Shown here: piece by piece, positions 6,560 to 9,770 of the stretch
How positions within the stretch are numbered: the first letter of the stretch is position 1
Layout: each line of letters starts with the position of its first letter
Source of the DNA: Pseudomonas sp.
Lineage (GTDB): Bacteria; Pseudomonadota; Gammaproteobacteria; Pseudomonadales; Pseudomonadaceae
DNA: 9,770 nt
Assembly: GCF_030147005.1 (NCBI RefSeq)
Contig: NZ_JASLAW010000167.1
Location: forward strand, 1-9,770
Direction: 5' to 3'
The notes under the pieces: generated by a model
Told to the model about the DNA's origin: nothing
The model's input: only the letters and a program-made list of their open reading frames with translations
Database searches by the model: none
Translations under genes and position numbers: made by a program

Positions 6560-7444
6560 AAGCGCCTTCAGTAGCAGACACAGCTGATTGATATCGTCAC
6601 CGGCGGGCCGCTTTTTCACCTTATCCAACGGGTCGGCCGCGAAGGCCAACGCCTCATTGATTGCGATGTCGCGATGAACCTTGAGCAGGTCTCTGCCAAG
6701 CCGACGTTTGAGCGCCTCGACCATGTCCAGGCTGAAGGCATTGCTTTCATCCAGTTGGTTAATCACCACCTGCAAGGCAGGCGGGCATTGGCCTTCAAGA
6801 TGCGGCGCGAGCAATGTATCCAGACGGTCCAGAGTGCCAAGGCATGAAGCGTCCGGCTGCACGACGCTCAGCACCACATCGGCGACGCGCAGCGCCTGAT
6901 GCAAATACACGTTATTGCCGGCAGGAGTATCGATAATCAACGTCTGCCGCTCGCTTAAGTCCAACGCCGCCAGATGTCGCGCCAGCCAGTCCGGCTCTTG
7001 TTTGAGCCAGCGTTCCAGGTTCTCCTGCTGCTGGATATCGATATGGCCGAAGGTGATCACCTGGCAACCGGCAAAACCCGACTGCTGCAGCGAGCCCCAC
7101 TGCACATGCGCCAGGCTGCTGCGCCCGATACCCGGCAATGTGGAATTGACGCCAAAGTGGCGATGCAAGGCATTCTGCGGGTCCAGATCCAGCGCCACCA
7201 CCGGCTCCCCATGGCGCTGCAAACCGCTGCTCAACGCGGTAACCAGCGTGCTGCGGCCGACCCCGCCATTGATGGACACAAGCACCACGATTTTTGGACG
7301 CAACACAGGCGTCTTCAGCGGCTGGAGAGGTTGAGGGGATTCTTCAGGGACACTGCCAAAAAAGTGCATTCGCGCGTTAATGCCATTGGCATCATGGGTA
7401 ACGTCCTTGCCGAACAACGCCAGGATTTCCTTCCTGAGGCTCAT
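6545..7444 (-). CDS. bcsQ: MinD/ParA-like ATPase, BcsQ/YhjQ/WssA type
   Basis: BcsQ proteins are cytoplasmic partners of the cellulose synthase complex, needed for its polar placement or function. This 299-residue protein has a poorly conserved 50-residue N-terminus, then the SIMIBI core: IVVLVSINGGVGRSTL at 52-67, VVALDLDPQ at 82-90, LIIDTPAG at 169-175 and VVLSVVQPD at 190-198. The P-loop is NGGVGRST where ParA/MinD have KGGVGKST, so both usual lysines are replaced (Asn59, Arg64) and nucleotide handling may differ. ATG 7444 follows AAGGAG by 6 bases, a strong start. No bcsA or bcsB is visible on either side, so it is an orphan here. It could instead be a general ParA-like protein of other function; the symbol is tentative. 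Confidence 0.65.
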   Translation of the reverse strand: MSLRKEILALFGKDVTHDANGINARMHFFGSVPEESPQPLQPLKTPVLRPKIVVLVSINGGVGRSTLVTALSSGLQRHGEPVVALDLDPQNALHRHFGVNSTLPGIGRSSLAHVQWGSLQQSGFAGCQVITFGHIDIQQQENLERWLKQEPDWLARHLAALDLSERQTLIIDTPAGNNVYLHQALRVADVVLSVVQPDASCLGTLDRLDTLLAPHLEGQCPPALQVVINQLDESNAFSLDMVEALKRRLGRDLLKVHRDIAINEALAFAADPLDKVKKRPAGDDINQLCLLLKALKKTA

Positions 7445-7726
7445 AGCCTGCTCCTTACGACGCAGCCCTAAGACGTGAAGTTCGGCAAGCGTGAGTACTC
7501 ACCGCAGGTCTTTATAGGCGTCCTTGTTCGGGCATTCTGTGACAACAGGTATGGGGTGTCATTATTTTGATGTTTTGAACGGCGTATTTTTCGATAGACG
7601 GTAGATCGTCAATTTAATGCCCTTTCCAGGGATTTGTCCGTGCGTGCTTTCAAGCAGTGAGAAGGCGTAAAAAACACGGTGATCGCAAAAAACCGCAGTT
7701 TTGCAAAAATAGTCAGAATTCAGGGG
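7445..7726. other. Intergenic region upstream of the bcsQ-like gene
   Basis: This stretch of about 280 bp has no supported gene. It must hold the minus-strand promoter for the bcsQ-like gene. A TATAAA on the minus strand (7510-7515) could be a -10 element, but I find no well-spaced -35. Other visible signals are a 12-bp palindrome at 7491-7502, TGACA/TGTCA half-sites around 7541-7561, and GCAAAA/TTTTGC arms near 7686-7705. Confidence 0.5.
7491..7502. promoter_or_regulatory. Perfect palindrome GTGAGTACTCAC upstream of the bcsQ-like gene
   Basis: A 12-bp perfect palindrome lies 46 bp before the bcsQ-like start codon and just downstream of the TATAAA on that strand, so it could be an operator or a leader hairpin. 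The regulator is unknown. Confidence 0.4.
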
Positions 7727-7754
7727 TTTACAGAACCTTTCCAGTCGCTATAAT
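7727..7754 (+). promoter_or_regulatory. Sigma-70 promoter of tRNA-Thr
   Basis: TTTACA (7727-7732) and the perfect -10 TATAAT (7749-7754) are 16 bp apart, and the tRNA begins 14 bp beyond the -10, so the primary transcript has a very short 5' leader. GC-rich bases follow the -10, which is usual for stable RNA promoters. Confidence 0.85.
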
Positions 7755-7768
7755 CGTCGCCCTAACAC

Positions 7769-7844
<76 letters not shown>

Positions 7845-7852
7845 TTTAAAAT

Positions 7853-7886
7853 CAAAGGCTTGCAGCGATGCAGGCCTTTGTTTTTT
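7853..7886 (+). terminator. Strong terminator after tRNA-Thr
   Basis: CAAAGGCTTGCA (7853-7864) pairs with TGCAGGCCTTTG (7869-7880), a 12-bp stem with one T-G pair closed by a GCGA tetraloop, followed by six T (7881-7886). It ends the tRNA transcript 8 bases after CCA and separates it from the next gene. Confidence 0.92.
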
Positions 7887-7893
7887 GCGTCGT

Positions 7894-7917
7894 ACGTAAC
7901 AAGCGACGTAACAAGCG
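7894..7917 (+). repeat. Perfect 12-bp tandem duplication
   Basis: ACGTAACAAGCG occurs twice in a row (7894-7905 and 7906-7917), between the tRNA terminator and the ribosome site of the next gene. It may be a slippage product, a small integration scar or a paired binding site near the promoter of that gene. Confidence 0.8.
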
Positions 7918-7939
7918 CTATTCGAAAGGTGCTAAGCCC

Positions 7940-8503
7940 ATGGATTGGCTGCAATTTCTATCCTCTGTCATTGGCTCTATAGCCTGGCCCAGTGCCGTTG
8001 TCGCGTTGGCGATTTTGATGCGTACGCCCCTAGGCAAACTGCTCCCGCTTATCCGAACTCTGAAATACAAAGATCTGCAGATTGATATCGGCGAGCGGCT
8101 GGAGGCTGTGAGAGAGAAAGTCGGCGCAGAAAGCGAGGCGCCGGACATCGCAACTGAGGAGCCACCGCTGACCTTCAAGAAGCTTGCTCAAGCGGACCCA
8201 AGAGCTGCAATCCTCAGCGCATGGATACCGGTGGAGATCGAACTCAATGAGATCGCGAAGAAGATGAATCTGCAGTCTCGGCGCGGCACCTTGGACATGA
8301 TGCGCCAACTGTCTCGTGAAGGGGTACTTGATCGATTGACCTCCGACACTCTGGATCAACTACGACGCATCAGAAATACCGCTGTTCACGTTACAGAGGA
8401 AAGCGTCAGCTTCAACGACGCCATCCATATGGCTGAAATGTGCCTATGGGTGAATGGGCAACTGAAGCGCATCAGCGAGAGCATGCCTGCTCAAACCGCA
8501 TAA
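7940..8503 (+). CDS. Membrane-anchored hypothetical protein with HEPN/DUF4145-like C-terminus
   Basis: I do not recognise a named family for this 187-residue protein. One hydrophobic helix at about residues 7-27 (LSSVIGSIAWPSAVVALAIL) should anchor it in the inner membrane. A charged linker follows (about 55-80), then a helical domain ending with LRRIRNTAVHVTEE at 141-154 and a final helix. Arg145-Asn146 and His150 form an R-x4-H motif in the setting seen in HEPN and DUF4145-like domains, many of which are RNases or parts of toxin and defence systems. RNase activity here is only a hypothesis. I chose ATG 7940, 8 bases after AGGTG; the upstream in-frame ATG at 7868 lies in the tRNA terminator. 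Codon use is less GC-biased than in the left-hand genes. Confidence 0.8.
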   Translation: MDWLQFLSSVIGSIAWPSAVVALAILMRTPLGKLLPLIRTLKYKDLQIDIGERLEAVREKVGAESEAPDIATEEPPLTFKKLAQADPRAAILSAWIPVEIELNEIAKKMNLQSRRGTLDMMRQLSREGVLDRLTSDTLDQLRRIRNTAVHVTEESVSFNDAIHMAEMCLWVNGQLKRISESMPAQTA

Positions 8504-8639
8504 CTCTCTGTCCCCTCCTGCCCATCCCCAGGATAATTTCTAAAATGTGCACGGGTCAGAAAAAAGAGCAATAAAGGTAATATCGCCGTCCGAATCAAGC
8601 TGTAAGCCACGCAGCGCAAGGCTTTGAGCGGTATTCGTA

Positions 8640-8696
8640 AAAGGTGATATTCAAGTGATATAGAAGTAATTGTATTACTCTTTTATAAGGTGATAT
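8640..8696 (+). repeat. Plus-oriented AAGGTGATAT repeat cluster
   Basis: AAAGGTGATATTC begins at 8640, CAAGTGATAT at 8652 and GAAGTAATTG at 8663, with their GTRAT cores exactly 11 bp apart. A fourth unit, AAGGTGATATTCC, starts at 8687. An additional AAAGGTAATAT lies at 8573-8583 inside the left outer arm. Between units three and four, AGTAAT-TGT-ATTACT (8665-8679) is a small palindrome. The spacing puts binding sites on one DNA face. Confidence 0.75.
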
Positions 8697-8706
8697 TCCA
8701 AAGGAA

Positions 8707-8733
8707 CGAAACCCAATGAAACCGGGGGTTTCG
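8707..8733. repeat. GC-rich hairpin at the centre of the inverted duplication
   Basis: CGAAACCC (8707-8714) pairs with GGGTTTCG (8726-8733). Alternatively GAAACC (8718-8723) pairs with GGTTTC (8727-8732) around a 3-base loop. The two stems exclude each other. The segment CCCAATGAAACCGGGGGTT (8712-8730) recurs exactly at 9100-9118. Confidence 0.65.
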
Positions 8734-8737
8734 CCAA

Positions 8738-8782
8738 ATATTACCTTTCATATCACTTCATATTACCTTTCGATGTGATATC
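8738..8782 (-). repeat. Minus-oriented ATATTACCTT repeat cluster
   Basis: ATATTACCTTTC (8738-8749), ATATCACTTC (8750-8759) and ATATTACCTTTC (8760-8771) are reverse-complement copies of the left cluster with 12- and 10-bp steps. GTGATATC at 8775-8782 adds a further core within a TGATATCA palindrome. Order and type of units mirror those of the left cluster. Confidence 0.75.
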
Positions 8783-8847
8783 AAAACCCCAGTAAAGCCG
8801 TGGCCTCAAGCCCGTTTTCGACCCATATTGCTTTTATTACTCTTTTT

Positions 8848-9369
8848 GAAATGCCCACCCCACGCCTGAGAATCGCTGTCATCTTCCCAGTTTTTTTCGC
8901 GAGCCTGAATCACGTCCGGTAAGCACCGACAGACTTCAAGTGCAGTGCACCAAATTGAAACTGCCCGGGATTGCTACAGACCAAGCAAAATAGGAGCTGT
9001 AGGGGCATCTGCCTCTCCCCGCACGTAGGCAATTGCCATCTAAAAAACACCGCTCACGTTTTTGAAAACCTTGGCATCTGTACGGTTTCAAACTTTCCGC
9101 CCAATGAAACCGGGGGTTCCAGCTGGTCCCCGTTCGGGCCCGTCCGAAGCAGCGCTTTGCAACCCCGCTGCATTTCTGTTCAAAATTTTGCAATCTGTGA
9201 AATTGCCGACCGGCCGCAGAGCCCCCCGGCCCGCCTGGGCCGCAGGTTTGTTTGCACTACATCCCGCTTTGCACAAAAAAACGACGCAAACCCCGTCGGC
9301 GGGAGGGGGATAAGTGATTTCCTGGCCAATTTTTTTTAAAACGATGCATTTTCAGTAAAAATAATGATT
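8848..9369. other. Non-coding stretch between the inverted duplication and the DUF262 gene
   Basis: No gene here is convincing. Open frames at 8971-9339 (plus) and 8936-9193 (minus) lack ribosome sites and look like translated GC-rich non-coding DNA. Structure is present: a GGCAATTGCC palindrome (9028-9037), the bulged hairpin 9061-9092, the repeat at 9100, GCAGCG/CGCTGC arms around 9149-9170, and a CGGCCC/GGGCCG hairpin (9227-9242). CGACG/CGTCG (9282-9298) next to seven A (9275-9281) would read as a weak minus-strand terminator. The stretch changes from GC-rich (about 9100-9310) to very AT-rich after 9320. A structured RNA is possible but unproven. Confidence 0.45.
9100..9118 (+). repeat. 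Second copy of the central 19-bp segment
   Basis: CCCAATGAAACCGGGGGTT is identical to 8712-8730, 388 bp upstream, while the flanks differ. Just before it, TTTGAAAACC (9061-9070) can pair with GGTTTCAAA (9084-9092) with one bulged A, so GAAACC/GGTTTC arms occur here as well. Confidence 0.8.
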
Positions 9370-9398
9370 TTGAGTTTTGTGGCCTAATGCCATAATAT
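9370..9398 (+). promoter_or_regulatory. Sigma-70 promoter candidate for the DUF262 gene
   Basis: TTGAGT (9370-9375) and TAATAT (9393-9398) are 17 bp apart in an AT-rich stretch, with about 47 bp from the -10 to the start codon. A small TGGC/GCCA inverted repeat (9380-9392) lies in the spacer and could be an operator. Confidence 0.45.
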
Positions 9399-9451
9399 TA
9401 GAAGAATAACAACTTAAGAAAAATCGTCTTTAAATCTATCAAGGAATGAAT

Positions 9452-9770
9452 ATGAATCTTAACATTGGACAAATAACACTTATTGATTTAATAGGAATGC
9501 TGGAACGCAAGGAAGTAATTATTAACCGAAACTATCAAAGAGGTTCAGATATATGGCCAGCGACAGCACGCAGTTATTTTATTGACACCATACTACAGGA
9601 CTTTCCTTTTCCTAAAATCTACTTATATCAAGCATTCAGCAAAGAAACCAACAAACCATACAAAGAACTCGTCGACGGACAACAAAGAGTTACAACAATA
9701 CAAGACTTCTACCACAACAAGTTCGCCCTCAGCAATACTTCAAAAAAATTTAAAGGCTTGAGATTTCGAG
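9452..9770 (+). CDS. DUF262 domain protein (GmrSD N-terminal type), cut by window end
   Basis: The first 106 residues of a longer protein are present. The DUF262 pattern is clear: NRNYQR at 25-30 followed by Trp35, the helix RSYFIDTIL at 40-48, FPFPKIYLY at 51-59, and VDGQQRVTTI at 74-83. In GmrS and related proteins this ParB/Srx-like fold carries the DGQQR nucleotide-binding motif and works with a nuclease domain against modified phage DNA or in related defence roles. Whether a DUF1524 HNH domain follows is outside the window. ATG 9452 has AAGGA 6 bases upstream; the ATG at 9446 touches that site and is less likely. Codons ATA, AGA and TTA are frequent, unlike the left-hand genes, which suggests horizontal transfer. 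Confidence 0.88.
   Translation, partial: MNLNIGQITLIDLIGMLERKEVIINRNYQRGSDIWPATARSYFIDTILQDFPFPKIYLYQAFSKETNKPYKELVDGQQRVTTIQDFYHNKFALSNTSKKFKGLRFR

Larger units (their letters stand above)
8561..8847. repeat. Large imperfect inverted duplication, about 115-bp arms
   Basis: The two halves are diverged reverse complements. The outermost 23 bases (8561-8583 and the complement of 8825-8847) agree at 20 positions, and the three differences are all transitions. Further in, GTC(C)GAA, GCCACG and GCTTT blocks recur in the same order, with about 9 extra bases on the left. The inner arms (8640-8676 and the complement of 8735-8772) share AAAGGTRATAT and AAGTGATAT units. About 58 bp with a GC-rich hairpin lie in the middle. 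No reading frame runs across it. It could be a MITE-like foldback element, an iteron-type origin or a multi-site operator. Confidence 0.7.

Noticed and set aside
8640..8782. Tn7-like transposon ends, because GTGATAT cores recall TnsB sites
   Set aside because: The 11-bp spacing is too tight for roughly 20-bp transposase sites, and no terminal TGT/ACA pair with a 5-bp target duplication is evident.
8561..8847. CRISPR array
   Set aside because: Repeats are short, degenerate, in both orientations and about 11 bp apart, without unique spacers of uniform length.
8971..9339. 122-residue plus-strand frame and overlapping minus-strand frames in the GC-rich gap
   Set aside because: No ribosome site, mixed low-quality composition, several overlapping frames on both strands, and hairpins throughout; better read as non-coding.

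Overview
The window looks like a chromosome segment of a Pseudomonas, most likely from the P. fluorescens group. The reasons are high-GC coding with strong third-position G/C, a GabP close to the gamma-proteobacterial family, a GGGGC..GCTTCGC..GCCCC REP-type hairpin next to GGGAGC/GCTCCC and GGGC/GCCC hairpins, and a HisJ/HisQ/HisM-like transporter operon. The species is inferred; no rRNA or other marker gene is present.

Left part (1-6559), core metabolism. A REP-like repeat cluster (15-121) lies downstream of gabP (minus strand, GABA permease). gabP has a good match to a sigma-54 (-24/-12) promoter. A 556-bp divergent spacer separates it from a plus-strand operon: ABC ATPase, periplasmic amino-acid-binding protein, two membrane permeases, and a METTL25-like SAM methyltransferase whose start lies inside the second permease gene. 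A strong stem-loop follows the binding-protein gene, as expected where that protein must be made in excess over the permeases. The operon ends in a 240-bp non-coding stretch with two terminator-like hairpins and a DnaA-box-like motif.

Middle (6545-7886). A minus-strand MinD/ParA-like gene of the BcsQ/YhjQ/WssA type stands alone, with no cellulose synthase gene beside it. Its last codons and stop lie in the terminator of the opposing operon. It is followed by a tRNA-Thr(UGU) with a clear promoter and a strong terminator.

Right part (7887-9770), accessory-like. Just after the tRNA come a 12-bp tandem duplication and a gene for a small membrane-anchored protein with a HEPN-like R-x4-H motif. 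About 950 bp without a convincing gene follows. It is dominated by a roughly 287-bp imperfect inverted duplication (8561-8847) packed with AAGGTRATAT-type repeats at about 11-bp spacing and centred on a GC-rich hairpin. Part of that centre is repeated 388 bp downstream. The window ends inside an AT-rich gene for a DUF262 (GmrSD N-terminal type) protein. The tRNA position, composition shift, repeats and gene types suggest the edge of a mobile or defence island, but no integrase or second attachment site is visible.
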